Shown here: positions 49,501-63,500 of the stretch, piece by piece
Numbering within the stretch: position 1 is the stretch's first letter
Layout: each line of letters begins with the position of its first letter
Translations under genes and position numbers: made by a program
NCBI GenBank assembly: GCA_022393335.1
Contig: JAJEKB010017875.1
Location: forward strand, 1 to 64,000
DNA from: Macrotrachela quadricornifera
Taxonomy: Eukaryota > Rotifera > Eurotatoria > Philodinida > Philodinidae
DNA: 64,000 nucleotides
Direction of reading: 5' to 3'
Notes under the pieces: model-generated
Databases searched by the model: none
Seen by the model: the letters and a program-made list of their open reading frames with translations, nothing else
Told to the model about the DNA's origin: nothing

Positions 49501-52500
49501 AGCATGAATCAATACTAATTATGTGATTCACAAGATAAATCTCTTCGCATTAATATTCTGTTGGTGTAGACATATTTATACAATAGCTGTTTACGTCAAT
49601 TTAAAAGAAGGATAAGGTCCAAAAGACAAATTAACAATTCTAACATCTTACAAAACTCCTATTGAGACGCTCCATGCATGTCTGTGAGTGACAATAATGA
49701 TAGTATAGAACGAATTCAGAACATTTTCAAAAGCGAATTTTTCCAGTATAAGTTTCAGCCGACATCTATGTCAACATTTTAGTCATGATTCCGATAAACT
49801 GACCTTTAGATTTTCGTCTGTTTCAATTCTGCGAAACATTGCTGGTACCGACTACGTATTCTCATAGTATCAAATGCTTTTATTTTTTAAATTATACATA
49901 TTTCTATATTTCATCTCTCAGTCTAAGAGATTTTGCCGAGAATTTTCTATAACAAGTAGTACTAGACTGCACAAATTCTAAAAAAGCTTCGATTTCTCTG
50001 AAGCAAGTATGCAAGCATCACTCGTTCGAACTAGCTCTCGCTTAGCAGTGTATGAACAATGCACATGAAGTTGCCTTTTTTTCAATAAAATGATATTTAT
50101 ACTAAAAATCATACTTTCAAGATTGGCTAATATTCCACTTAATTTTATCCCATGATATGTTTGTGTTAGTTCGTCTATTGCATTTTGTATATAAACCAAA
50201 TAATTTTCTGCCATCTTCGATGGATTTTCGATTTTGTCAATATTTTCTTGATTTAATATTGCGGATAATGTTTGTGAGGCAAATTGTATTGTTCTATCTT
50301 TTGCTCTATGTAATTTTGTACAAATTTCCATGAAATTTTTCTCTTTCAATAAAGAAAAGATTTCTTCTTCGAATGCCAAATTGTACAAGAGAGTTATTGC
50401 AGATGACATTAGATGCACGTCAGTGTGAGATAGTTCATGATATTTATGAACACTTGTAACTAACGATTCTGTTCGTAATATGTTAATCATTTGATCAACC
50501 ATTGTTTGATCAACACCTAAAACAAAAACATTATAATATATATAAGAATTAGAAATATTCAATTGATTACAAAATATTGAACATAAACCAATTAGATTAA
50601 TAGTACTTGGACGAATTACAGCTTAGCTGACCACTCAGATATCATAATGACAACAATGAAGTATCCACTTATGATTTCTGGTCTGATTCGAATCGATTCA
50701 AAAAATGGGAACTCTTTCAATTCCTAAGCTACTTAAAAATTTAATATATTCGTTTGATACTCATAACAAGAGATAAAAGTGTTGGTTGGCCGAACACGAA
50801 AATTTCATAATCGAAATGCTTATGTGTATTCTCTCGTTAGCTGAAGATTGTTATCAATGTCGTCAATGAAAAAAGTGTTGATCTCTGTTGTATGTAGAAC
50901 AGTATCAAATCAATGGGATCAAGCTCGTTTTCAAATTCTCCTACTGTCTTTCTATTACAATAAGTTTTGTTAAGTTTCTTAAAAGTTTCGAGAACTTTTG
51001 GACCGGCCAGTAGTATATTAAAAGGCTCTCTGCAATCTAATGCAATCGATAATTCACAGAAATCATGAGTGTTCAGATGGACAAGAATGACTTTAATAGA
51101 AGTCTCTATTGATTTTGTACATTTCCTTTCAGAATCGAATAAGAATAGATTCGAGAATATTTTGCGCATTTCAACGAGCTCAGCATTGTTAGAAAAATGT
51201 TCGAAAGACTGAATAATACATAAGTAACCAAAAAAGAGTTATTACTATAATGCTCATTTTCCATCGGAAGGATTTCTTTAATTGATAAAAATGTCTTTCT
51301 ACATTCTCTTCCGGAGCAGGTTTAGGAGAAGTCTAGAACATCTCCAACTTCTCATTTGACAGATCTCTGAGATACGGAATCTTTCAATCGATATATAAAA
51401 GTATCATAAGATTAAACTAGAGAAATTTTCTATAGTGACATTTCCAATCTTTTTGAAAAAACTCTTGCCTATATTTTTACTTTATCAAACAGTAAACTTC
51501 ACTAACAAACGACACATAGCTGTAAAAATGATTGAAGATATATCGTAAGATTTTCAGTAAACATAATCAGTTCAATTTAAGTTGGAACAGATTGGTTTCA
51601 ATCAATAATTAACAAATACAACTAAACTGTTAAACAGCACGCATCGTTGATCATATATATTATCGGTTAATATTACTCTTTCCCTCTGGAGAATTCTACC
51701 ATTATCGCACAGACACTAATCAAAAATAAAATAACACAAACAGAACATTTTCTTATCATATAATTCTCGATATTGATTATACATTTTTTTTATCAAAGTA
51801 GATCACTAAAAATGAATTCATTGATCCTATGAGTTTAATTTCATACCTGTAGAAAAATACAATCTTGTTGTTTGTGTTAAAGCAAAATGATTCAATAATT
51901 GAATATGCCAACCAATTGCCTGTAATTTTGCACCTCGATCATTCGTTATAATTTTGTATTGACGATTCGGTCGTTTTGGTATAGATTCGCCTTCCAGTGA
52001 AATTGGTAAATGTTGTTCAAAAATTTTTATAGAATGTTGTAACATTAATTGACATAATGAATTTGATATTTCATCCTGTCGTTGGTAACTTCGAAGACGA
52101 ATAAATTGTGGACATTGGTAAATAAAAAATAATTGTTTTGGATTGATAAATGGTTGTCGAAGATCAATCGTTTTGTAAGCATTGAGATAATGATATGAAC
52201 ATAAACATTGAACAACAGAATCGAGCAAGAAACCGTGATTAATCGTGTCCAATTCTGTGCAGAGATGAAGTAGACGACCAATAACTTTATATTTAACATG
52301 GTATGATGCATAGTCATTGACGGCTAAATCATCGGTTATAATTCGAACGAGTTTATCGAAAAATGAGTCCGTTAAAAATATTTTTTGGTACGATATTTGA
52401 TCAATTGGTCTTTCATGAATTGGATTCAAATAGTTATTGTTACCAGTATAAAAACATGTTAGTGGTTTATTTTTGTAAACACACAAATTAACAATCAGAT

Positions 52501-52828
52501 TACTCATTTCATAAAAGCATTGTTCATCTTGCTCTGTCATCGAAATGAATGTTGCTTTGGTTAGTAACATTTCAAATGTGCTACTAATAATAAGAAAAAA
52601 TTTATGGTTCATTATATGTATATTGTCGAAGAATTTTAATACATTAAATGATGACAATTCATTACTAATAGTAATCAGAACATTTAATCCATCTATTTGA
52701 TTGTGGACAGTATTTAAAAATAAGACAATCTTATCCAGCATTTCCTTTATATTAGTGACTGTTACATTTGTATGATTTTTACTTAGCTCCCGGATAATAG
52801 ATACATGATGCTGTAATAATGAATCCAT
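46591..52828 (-). CDS. Helical-repeat protein with C-terminal TIR domain
   Basis: Exons 52828-51847, 50516-50115 and 47411-46591 join in phase (1 then 1) to 734 residues. Two in-frame stops directly precede the ATG, which fixes the start; an acceptor TTTTCTTTTAG lies 8 bases before it. Residues 1 to about 590 are predicted almost all-helical with leucine/isoleucine spacing like ARM-type repeats, but no family is recognised. Residues about 599-700 form a TIR domain: MFDLMISYDRSDKEICNQIY (box 1), VLFDTEHI, MAEAIEKSSIILICFSNNY, SCRLEAEYA, RPIIPVKL and a final LNNIIAKQQSINF. C667-x-x-E670 corresponds to the Cys-x-x-Glu placement of TIR NAD-cleaving enzymes such as the SARM1 and plant types. The layout (helical repeats then TIR) recalls SARM1, but no SAM domains are seen. 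Role in immune-type or NAD signalling is inference. Confidence 0.78.
47526..48290. mobile_element. Tc1/mariner-like element, interior is an assembly gap
   Basis: Left inverted repeat 47526-47662 and right 48154-48290 are each 137 bases with only a few differences. Each is flanked by TA (47524-47525 and 48291-48292), the Tc1/mariner target duplication. The ends begin CARTGCTRGTCAAACATG. Positions 47754-48153 are exactly 400 N. The element is in the large last intron of the TIR gene. Confidence 0.85.
47754..48153. other. Assembly gap of 400 N
   Basis: An unresolved block of N between the two inverted repeats of the Tc1/mariner-like element. The round length suggests an estimated or padded size. 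Frames reading through it are meaningless. Confidence 0.95.
50837..51214 (-). pseudogene. Orphan exon in TIR-gene intron 1
   Basis: After the acceptor TATTATTCAG the minus strand reads SFEHFSNNAELVEMRKIFSN and continues open to TLITIFS and a stop, about 126 codons. It is phase 0, whereas exon 1 of the surrounding gene ends in phase 1, so it does not fit the main transcript. The all-helical composition resembles exons 1 and 2. It may be a relic of a paralogue or an alternative exon. Confidence 0.4.
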
Positions 52829-55800
52829 TTATTAAGCTAAAAGAAAATATTTTCAAATCTAAAATATAATAGAAAAATAACATCATTTTCGATTCTAACT
52901 TGATCTACTGTAAGTTTAATACTATCAAACATTTGATATCTATGAATATATTACTCAAAATTGTTATAGACTTGTAACCATATGCAACCCAAGATCTATA
53001 TCAGGTGTTTTTCTTGTATTCTCAAGTTCTATACGATTATGTTGATTGTTCTAATACTTATGTACCTTAACATTTATCATTATGGATTGCAACTACGAAC
53101 TGTTGCTGATATCAGAAAAGAAATTGGAAGAAGAGATAGACTTTGAATAATTAGAGAATGTAAATAATGAGTTCCCATAAATTTTCATTGTTAAAAAATC
53201 ACCTCAACGATTATATATGTATTAAACTTGAATCATAATCTCGGATGCAGCCTGAAATTTGTATTTGTAAGATTGCCTTTGTGATTTGAAAAGTTTCGCT
53301 ATTTTAAGTATTAAAAGAGAAATGAAAAGGTAACAAAAGACACATTCATTTTATTTTCTATAACAGCTACCTATTTTATCATTAAGTTGCAATCAAAAGT
53401 AAAAGTAGTATTAATGTCAATCGCTCTGAATCTATGGAAATTTCACAGTAATCGGTATACTAACTTGTCAAATTTGTTTATTATTCTACTATTTCTGTTA
53501 AGAATTCCTCTAAAGTTGCTATTTCATTACACTATATTTTATAGAGGAAATGTACTCAAAGCTAGTTTATATCATATTAAAGTATAGTTTATTTAAGAGT
53601 TCAATATTTCAGAGATTTTTCTTCTTCAGTCAGAATCGACTAAGCATCGTGAGTTTTAGCGCATTTCTTGCAAGCAAACTTTGCACAGCGTACCTTATCA
53701 AGCGAAATGACATTGCCATTTGACGTTTGAGTCAGATTCTAGAGCTTTGAAACTCTGCCTGGACATTCCCTCTATGTATTATCGATGATCATGTTAATGT
53801 TCTTTGTGCTACAATACTAAGTGATTACTGTACTGTTGATGTTTATCAATGGTATTCATTCATTATTCAGTTTGATTTGCTAATTACTTGTAAAACGCGA
53901 AAGAAATTGGAAACCCAGTGTTAATAACTAGCTTATGTAATGATGCGAATTGAATGAGGTGAAATATAATAACATATACACATGCACTTCGATCAGTAGA
54001 ATTTCGTTCTGATGTGTTTTACTTGGAATCAGTTGATGTGTCCTAAGAACGTTCTTCCACATATCAGACTGAATTCAGTTACGAGATAGACGTCAGAACA
54101 TAACTGAATCATATTCTCTATCATGATGTCGGAAATATCGAATTAAAAATTATAGGAATACAGTTGGATCTAAAGAATGGAATTAGAGGACAGAAATTCA
54201 GATAGCGTTCGATAGAATCTTGTTGGGATTATCAAGATCCGTAGAATCCAACTAAAATGCTTCCATTTTGAAAGCCAGACCATTAAAACAATCAGAACGT
54301 TCGAATTCGTTTTGGCGTGAGTGTTATCATATATTGACTCAGTACAAGTGGCACTATTGAACGAAAAATAAAAATAAATATAGAAAACATAGAAATCTAT
54401 GTGTATGTGAACTAGCTGACTGCAATCTGTCAGTATGCAATATGTGTAATTGAAAAGTCATATAGTTACAATGATGGATTCAGTCAGTGCTTTCACTGAG
54501 TGCTGAGTACTCAGTAAATTAATGCGCAACTCTGAGCTCTTTTCTTCAGACGAACAAAGGGATGATGTTCACACGCTAATATGAAGTTCTAGGATAGTTG
54601 GCTTAAAATGTTGAGTAGAACTCGAGCAGCAGAGCTAGGACGAGTATAAGTACAGCGAGTAAAAGCATTCAACTTGTACTTGATCTTAAAAGTACAAGTA
54701 TATGTACTTTCGCCCTAACTTTGTGAACTAGGCCATGCTCAGGTTCGTTAGTTGACTAGTTTCTAAGCCTAACGATTATTTCTAGAATGCTTCAATTCGC
54801 TTGCAATTGATCATTCGTCAATGACATATGTTAATATTCACCTCTCTCATCGGAATTCGATAGCGATAACATTAATTTGAATAGATCATTCAATGTGAAG
54901 ATTATTGGACTAAAAAATGTAGACCAAGATACAGATTTTTACTGAATCTAATATCAAAGTATCCAATAAAATTTTGAAACTTAAGTCAAAACGAAATATG
55001 TGTAATGTTTTCATCGAGGTTAGTCTGTGGAATTATTCACATACTATCATCTGAATAAAGATTATTAACAATCTCAAGTCACTGCGCTGTCAGAAATATT
55101 TTGAAAATGTATGCTGCATATATGCAATTATTAGAATATTTTTATAAATTTAATTGACAACTCTATGCACGAAGTAACTGCTCTATCTAGCGAACGAGTA
55201 AATGTGCAACTGTTCAATAAAAATTTTGAACAAGGTCAATTTAAGACATGAATTCATCTTAAATTGTACTTTTAAAGTTCTAAATTTGTTTATCTGAGAT
55301 AAAGTCTAAGATAAAAAGTGAATCATCCTCTGTGGATATCTTATCTTAGGGCTTGAAACAAGCCTTTTGATCGAAAATATTTTATTTTCTCTTATAAAAG
55401 TATAATATATTACCAGTTCTAGAAATCATAAAAAGTGTTTTCAGAGACATCTTTATCATTTGAGCAAAAATCATGAAGGTAAATAATCGTATTTAGCTAA
55501 ATTTGCTATTCAATCATGTTCAATACTTTTCATATCGAAAGATAATTTAATGCTACTGATTTTCTAGTAAATGAAAGAAGAAAATCTTGTCAAACTAATG
55601 TAGAGTTGAAGGTATTCTATTCGATCGTTTTCTGAATAACGTTGACTTATTCGTTTATTATATTTCTTAATATTGTTTTTGTTCTCATTTAAATTATCTG
55701 ATTTTACGAAATTCATCAATAGATTAATAATGTTTTCTTTAAAGAAATTTTTTTTCAGATGGGGTCATAAAAAAGTGACTTGGTGCGATCTCTGGTATCT

Positions 55801-56049
55801 ATACGCAACGACCAATTTCTTTCTCTTAACTGTCTATGTAGAACCCGTATACAAATATTCAATAGAATAGAAAAGGTCTTATTTTTTTTTGCGCCTCTGC
55901 CATTGTTTAAATGATTTTATTTAACTGACATGTTGTAACTTTCTAGAGAGTTTCAGTGTAACTGTGTAAACGAAGTTTGTTAAAGAATATTTTTATTTAC
56001 TGTTGATTACTGTAACAATCGTTTGCATTGATAAATATCCTTTTTTACG
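52829..56049. other. Intergenic, no gene seen
   Basis: A/T-rich sequence upstream of the TIR gene. Short palindromes built on AGTACTCAGT and GTACTTTT/AAAGTAC words occur at 54490-54720. Frames at 53387-53587 and 55673-55870 have no recognisable domain or splice context. Confidence 0.45.
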
Positions 56050-59000
56050 TTACATGTTTGATGATGTTCCGCATAATTCTTTGAATTGAGTTATATTTTG
56101 TATCTTTGCTTGAATAAATTCTCTTGTACATCGACGTGGTTCTTTTATTGTCCAACGTTTATTATTAGGATCATCTAACTGATTAAGTTTTTGTATTTCT
56201 TCTTGTGTTTTAAATTGATCTCCAATTTTTCCTTGTATAATATCCGAATTTAATTCTATTTTATCTTGTTTAATATCTGATAATAATTGTATCGATCTTT
56301 GGAGTATGCGTTCCCAACCAGACAGATTTTCGAGTGATTTATTCGTATTGTTTTTTGTTCGTCTCTTGTTATATTCGTTCAATATAAGTCTGTCTTGAGT
56401 GATATCCCATGCAATTTGATCTTGCTTCAGTTCGGTTGTAAACTTTGAGTTATGTAAAACTTTTGAAGTTTTTCGATTGAGTTTTTGTCTCAACTTATTC
56501 GATTTCATTTGTTCATTCTTCTCTTGTAATTCTTTTATCATTATTCGACGTTGTTTTCGTGTTTCATTTTGGAATATAATATCTTTATCAATCAATGTCT
56601 GATAATAATGATGCGCTTGATTATGCATAACCGGTGAACCCATAATTAATGGTGGATAACGAAAATATATATTTGATGGTGAATGATCAAAATCTGAATA
56701 AGTTATATTTGTCGTCCACCATGGATTTTTGTCTAGCAGTAACATTGGATATTGAACATCATTGAAATCACCTGTTAGTGTAAATGGTGGAATGTTTCCT
56801 CTTATAATAGTCCCATTCGATGCTTTATTCATCCAACGTTCTATACACAAGACAAGGTCGTTTAAATTCCTTTGAGTTAATTTATTGTCTAAAAAGAAAA
56901 TTCAATACAATATATTGATTAATGTTGAACGAACTCTAATGAAAAGATCTTATCTTTAATACAACGAATTTTCCGTTATTAAATATGAAGATAATCGAAA
57001 TATTCAAAGTAAATCCATTTAGTCATATAACAAATAACAAATAACAATATCGAGTATTGTTCAAGTAACTTTCAAAATTCTCTATATAGAAAAGCTTTCG
57101 CTTGCGCAATCAGTTTCTATAAATTCATTATTAGTTTCAATAAAAACAATTTACAGGATCCTTAACTCTAAAACAACCAATAAATTAAATTTATTTATTC
57201 TATGATTATTTTAGAAATATTTAATAATGAACACAGTGAGTGGCAAAAGTTTGATTGCGTTTGTTCGATGACATTCAACTAGGATCCAACAAAAAATAAC
57301 GAAGTATTTATAATCAATTCACTGATTAAATAAATACAATCATTTTATACTTAGAGAAGTTTTTTGAATGATACTAACTGTATAATATAAGTTCATTATT
57401 TTTCTCAAATTATTAAAACACAATATTGTGTATTATGTTTTGATTAGAATAACCAGATTTTAAAAATTGTTCTTCAATCTCCTTGAAAAATTAAATTAGA
57501 TCTATAATTCTTAGAAAATTAAGGAATAAAATAAAATGCAGTTATCTGAATATTTTTCAGAAGGAACGAGCAACCGAAGGAAAGCTTTTTTTTTGGTTCT
57601 GTTTTAGCGAAAAGATTTTCATATAAAGATTTAAGTTGAGTAGGATTAATGCAAAATCTTCTACTATATATGATGATGAAGGAGTTTCTTTCAATAATGA
57701 TTACATTTATTTTATGAAAGTATATTTGAAATTCATCAATCGAAAAAATTACATAGTTTGTATAAAATTATTGTTCTAGAGTTCCAAAATCTAGTAATCA
57801 ATTAAATTTTAAAATAATTTCATATTTTTCATAATTCACTGAAAATTTCATCGAGAAAAAGCGGAATCAAAATATTTCGACATAAGATTTTCGTCATACA
57901 TAGAATTCATGATCGATAATATACTCGAAAAATTTCAATACTCATGGCTATGTCTTTCAGTATGTAGGACACTATACAACCAACATAGCTCTCTCACACC
58001 TTTTATTAATCGTGCATGTCTTTTTTTAAATTCACTATCTCGTAGTGGAACTATACACTCGATTTGAAATCTTACAGACAATTTCTATCTATCAAGAAAA
58101 TATCATGTCAAAATATAGTGTTTCCTTTATATAGTATTTACAAAAGCAATGGAAAAACACTCATTCATTCATTAAATAAAATATTCCTATATGAAAGTTA
58201 CAAAGGCGAACTATATCAAATTCTACAACGTCAGATTTGTATTTCTCTATAGAAGCAATCGAACTCCTTATCTGAAATTTTTCAAAATGAAAATCCGTTT
58301 TAGAGAGGAAAATGGAGGAAATGATGCCTTAATCTTGAGTTCTCCACATTATTAAACTTTCATTTTATTGAAATTTTTCTCCAAATATTGAAAACAACGG
58401 AATCAATGGCATAGTTAGAAAATTAGAAATAAAGAATAGAATGTTCTAAACACATATGGAATACCTTCTATACATTATTGATAATTGTTATATATTCGAA
58501 ACAAAATTATTGAAAAATGCAATAAATATACCGGTAAAATGTGATTACTCTCCTTATATATTTATTTTTTTCTTGTGAAAAACTTACCTCTTTCATAATT
58601 TTTATCTGTCGACGAATATGAATTTAATAAATTTTTGTTTTTTTTATATACAATTGTTTGTAAAAGTTGTTGCATATAGCTATTGTAATGTAGTCCTTCA
58701 TCTCGGTTCATTTGCTCCCTTTCTAAATCTATTTCGTTTTGTTGATGTTCATTTGGTTGATTAGATTGTTCTTCCGGTAGTTTCTCATAGTCAATGTCAG
58801 ATAGATTACCATTCTTGCAATCTTCGATAACCAATCTTAAAGATTTCATTATTTTGTCTAGTTCATCAGTTGGAATTCGATCTCGATCTATAATCTGTTG
58901 AATATTTTTTTCATATATTTGTTCTCGTTGTCGTCTTTGTTCGATTGTTATTTGTGGTTGAAAATTCTCTTCATATGATACTTGTTCTTCTTGGTTTGAT

Positions 59001-59056
59001 TTGGTTGATTGTATCGAATACGTTTGTCCAACTCTCCCAAGTTTTGTATAGTGAAG
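56050..59056 (-). CDS. Unrecognised charged coiled protein, 5' end not found
   Basis: Exons 59056-58588 and 56888-56050 join in phase (1) to about 436 codons. The first is entered through acceptor TTTTTATAG in phase 0, so at least one upstream exon is missing from this model. Exon 1 reads LHYTKLGRVGQTYSIQS and then a Glu/Gln/Arg-rich helix with IDRDRIPTDELDKIMKSLRL. Exon 2 has an aromatic, Pro-rich block (NPWWTTNITYSDFDHSPSN, YFRYPPLIMGSPVM), then a long basic coiled segment with GWERILQRSIQLLSDIK and ends CTREFIQAKIQNITQFKE. I do not recognise the family. The 1.7-kb intron is larger than usual here and has no repeat that I can delimit. Confidence 0.55.
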
Positions 59057-60558
59057 CTATAAAAATAAAAGTTGATAGTATGCGAAGTAGAATGAATCCA
59101 ATCACTAAATTCTGTCTTTGCTGATCTTTCTGAGGAATAAAGCAAAAAGATGAGCCATCTTATTCATATTGAGTGATCTAATTTTTGTTGAAAATTGTAG
59201 GAAACTTTCCAATATAACAGGAGAGTTTTTGAGAAACTCTCTAGAAAGCTTGAAGGAATTTAATGTAAATCGGTAGACACAATATTGGCATCTTATAAAA
59301 TCATTTTTAAAAGAGGGTTCGTGAGACGAGACCATCCAAAATAGTAGTGGTCAGTTGTCAGAAAATTTTAGATTTTGATATAAGTCAGCTAGTTTGAAAG
59401 AACATAAAAAGTTAGGTAGAAATGCAAACTTTTGAGCAAAATCTTCTAATATTTCAGGGAAAAGTTATTTGGACCAAAAATATTGACATATCAAAAATCA
59501 TAGATTTTTATGGATTTTGTTTTTTTGAAATTTTTGGTTACAAAAAATTGATTGAAGGTTTTATATTTTTATACCAATCGATAGAATGAAAGATACTCTG
59601 CAAAACTCTTTATCTTGTTTATTCACTATGCGTGCCAAAAAAAACTAAATTCACTTTAATATGTGAATTCGACACTGTTTTTTACATACTTCTTTTCTAC
59701 ATTTTTCTTTCTGTTATGCACTGTTCTTTTAATTATTTAGAATACGTTTTACCTAGTATTGTAGAAAATCGAAAGGTGCATTTTTTGATAAATAAATATT
59801 TATTCTAAAGTACTGATAAAATCTCGGAAAGTCCATAATAAAGCAGCTCACTACACGATTTTTCGTATTTTCATGAAAATTCACTGAATAATTTTTTATT
59901 TTGACAGGAAAAATTGCACTGTGTATCAAAACTAATAATATATTTGGAATCAACACTAAAAACTGACCTAGACCATATATGTTTCAAGGATTTTGGCAAA
60001 ATTTTTTTTAATCTAAAATTTCGTCCTAGTCTTCCTCCTTAGGGATCTGATGATACAGGAGTTCCATTAAAAAGATCTTTCGGAAGTATAGATGAGGTTC
60101 TAAACTTGTGAGATGTTAGTAAAATACAAAACTCCATCAATCTAAATTATATAAACAGCGTTTCGATGAAAATAGATCATTTTTCAACAAGCAGTAGTTC
60201 GAATCACATAACCAGAAAAAATTCTATTCTTGATGAGTGCTGAATACAGTTATCAAAGAGATCTAATTGGGAAAATTTTCAATGAATATTTTGTAAAGTA
60301 AAAGTAATTATTCGCTATAAATTAGTGCCATATTCGATCATAGAATATGTCATTGCTCTAAAATGAATTGACTAGTTTAAAAACTTTATAATTGATTTCT
60401 AAACTCATCAAAAACTCTTACACGACAAAAATTAAGAAAATTGAGGACAAGAAGTTCATGTTAGATTGTTTATAACATAGATTGGTCTATTCTAGGCCCT
60501 TCCTTTGAATAGTCAAGATCGTACATTGAGAAGATCTTGCGTTTTCAATAGCTAACTC
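59057..60558. other. Intergenic or upstream intron, nothing identified
   Basis: May contain the missing 5' exon of the charged coiled protein. No frame in it has convincing splice signals plus coding character. Confidence 0.35.
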
Positions 60559-63500
60559 TTAATTCATTATCTTATATTTCAAATTCTGTTGATGATAATC
60601 GTTAATTGATTTGCATAATCTTACCAGTTCAACTAATAGTTTGTCGTATTCAAAACCAAAATGTTCGTCCAATTTGAAGTGTATCTCTTCCCGAAATAAT
60701 TCATAATATAAATTTGCTATAGTAATAGAATGAAGCCAATTGTTATCTTCATCTATTCGATTTGTCATTGGTACGATCGCTATGATTTTCTTTTTTGACA
60801 TTTTAGCTAAATTGATGTGTGCCAAACAATTCTCATTTTTTAAATAATTTCCAGTGAAATAGACAAGAATCACATCAGTGTTTTCGAATGATGATTCAAC
60901 AAATGAGGATAGTTGATTAGAATGATTGACACAAACTAAATAACCTTCATCAGTTAGATGATCAGCAAGTTGATTTGATAAAATCTCATCTTCAGGACAA
61001 CATATTATTTCAATATTACACTTATTGAAAATATCGTTCAATTTTGGTTGTTGAAATTGGTCAGAATTTGTGATTTCTATTTGCTCGTTCATTTGAATTG
61101 ATAATAAAGTTTTCTGTTTAATAATTTCTGACATGATATTATATCTTTGCTGCATTTGATAAACAGCAGTTGGTGAGCCAGTCAAATGTAATCGGTATCG
61201 TTCTGTTCCTTTTTGTTTATCCGATACGCAATAAAAGGTTGGAAGGACGAATTGTTCTATAGCATATTTATAATAAACATTAATCATATATTGGTTCCAT
61301 ATTTTTGAATCAAATGCATCATCAAGTTCAACTGTTTTGATTAGATGTTTCTGGAAATAGACATTAATTGCATTTTGACCTTTGACAATATTAGAATTTT
61401 GTGATGTTTTCAAATGTATTTTAATCGCTAAATAAAATAACAAAAGAAATGATTTTAAATTGAAATAACTCGAACAAATATGATCAACAATCGACAATAT
61501 AGAAATAGATTTTTAATCAATCAGACCTTAACTAACGACGATCACATTTAGTTTTAGCTATAATCAAATCAAAGAATAAGAGTTCACTTTATATTTAATT
61601 CAAATCTGGATTGTTCGTCCAGACTAGAAAAATTGAATGCCATTCAGTCTTAACTATAAGGCTTTTCAATCAACTAATATTCAGTAGTATCACACATTAC
61701 ATATCTTACTCCGTTCAATAATATGTAATTAATCATGTCGAGCTTATTTTGCAAGAGAAAAAAGCAGACTCCAATAGACTTCTTCATATTACTAGAACTT
61801 CATGAAATCTCAAAAGCTTTTACGGATAAAGTCCCCACTGTTGCTCCTTGTTATCATGTATCATTCTCGATTAGCAACTAAAAAATATATTGGATTGATC
61901 TACTGTACATAATTACATATTATGAAAGTCATTCTCTTACTTGAAAATTTTAGTTTCTATATGCAATACAATGGCACGATATTGTCAATACGATCCTATA
62001 CATTGATTTTGAATAGGCGTTTAGAGACTCATTTGAGATTTGATCTAAACAATAATTGACGATTAAAGTCATATTTGCAACATAGATGAAGTCTCTCGAG
62101 GTTAAAGGATCTGCGCAATAATTTGAGTCTCTAGAATATTACTGAAGAGTTATGATCGTTTTGCTGAATTTTTCATTCTTAATACGATACTTATGAGACC
62201 TAAAACTTTGCTGATAAATAGATTTAATTAAGATTAGAATTTTTGTGAAAGTTTCCACAAAAGTTGAATGATTCTTTCTTCAAATATGGACTTTGAAAGC
62301 AAATTCGATTATCAAAACTTTCTTGTAAATCGTGACTACTTTTCTTAAACTCGATAAAGATGTTATTGTAATTTGAGAATATCTTGCAATCAATTATATT
62401 TATCTACTGGCAGAGATTCGACTCAAAATTTATTAATTGATTATTTACTACAAGTGTCATATTAGAGGTGCAAAGTTCAGTAACAAACATAGTTTTAGAA
62501 TAAAATATTATGATCTCAAAATATTACACAATTATTCAAATGATAATAAAAATCAGAGATGTATTTGAGATCTAGGTATAGGTAAGTTTATTGATGGTTA
62601 CATACTTGTTATTGGAAAATAAAATTGTTCATAATCATTGTTTTTAAGTTGCATTTGAAGAATAGTTTGAGAAAATAAATTATACAGATCAGATTGGTTT
62701 TCATCGAAAATAAATAGGATTGTCCAATTATGATTAGAAAATCTATTTGTTTCAAGTTGATATTTCAATTGATAAATGATTTGTTCAATCAGTTGTTTTC
62801 TATTAGAATAGTTTTGCCATTCAGTTGTAGAAAATGCAATTCTCTTCACATTATTTGTGCAAAGAGCTTCAATTTGTGTCAATGAATTTGAAATGAATTC
62901 TTTAACTGAATTTTGAAGAATAATTTCCATCTGATCATTGTTGATTTCTGTTGAAGGTGGTAGCCATGGAATAAATAGAAGTTTTCTATGAGTATCTTGT
63001 TCAACAAAAAAACTAGTACAATTGGATTCTATTTGTTCTTTCTGAGCATCTGTAACCACTGAAATAATAGTAATATCTACCTAGAATAACAACGATTAAA
63101 GATTGAAAATGAAATATTTTTTTGAGATACACTGACCATTGGTAATGTTGAATTGTTTGTTTTATGAATTTCTATTCCACCAGTTAATGTTGATAGTCTT
63201 TTCAACATTGTTCGTGTATTACTAAATTCATTTGATTGTTGAATAATAAATTTTGAAGTTGATTGTATTGTAGATGTTGTTTCTAGTTGAGGCAGTTCGA
63301 TGAGCTCATTATTTGTTTGCACATCAATTTTCTCGATTTGACAATTATATTTTCGAGCAATTTGTTCTATTTCCAAATTTTGTTTTGTTGTTAATATGAA
63401 ATCATTTTGAATATATTTAAAAATACTAATTACTTGTTTGAAAATCAAATTAGTGATCATTCTTTTGATTTTTAATGTCAAATATTGTGGTGCATAAAAC

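Noticed and set aside
53387..55870. Small plus-strand frames in the region before 56050
   Set aside because: Hydrophobic, A/T-driven peptides without motifs or splice sites.
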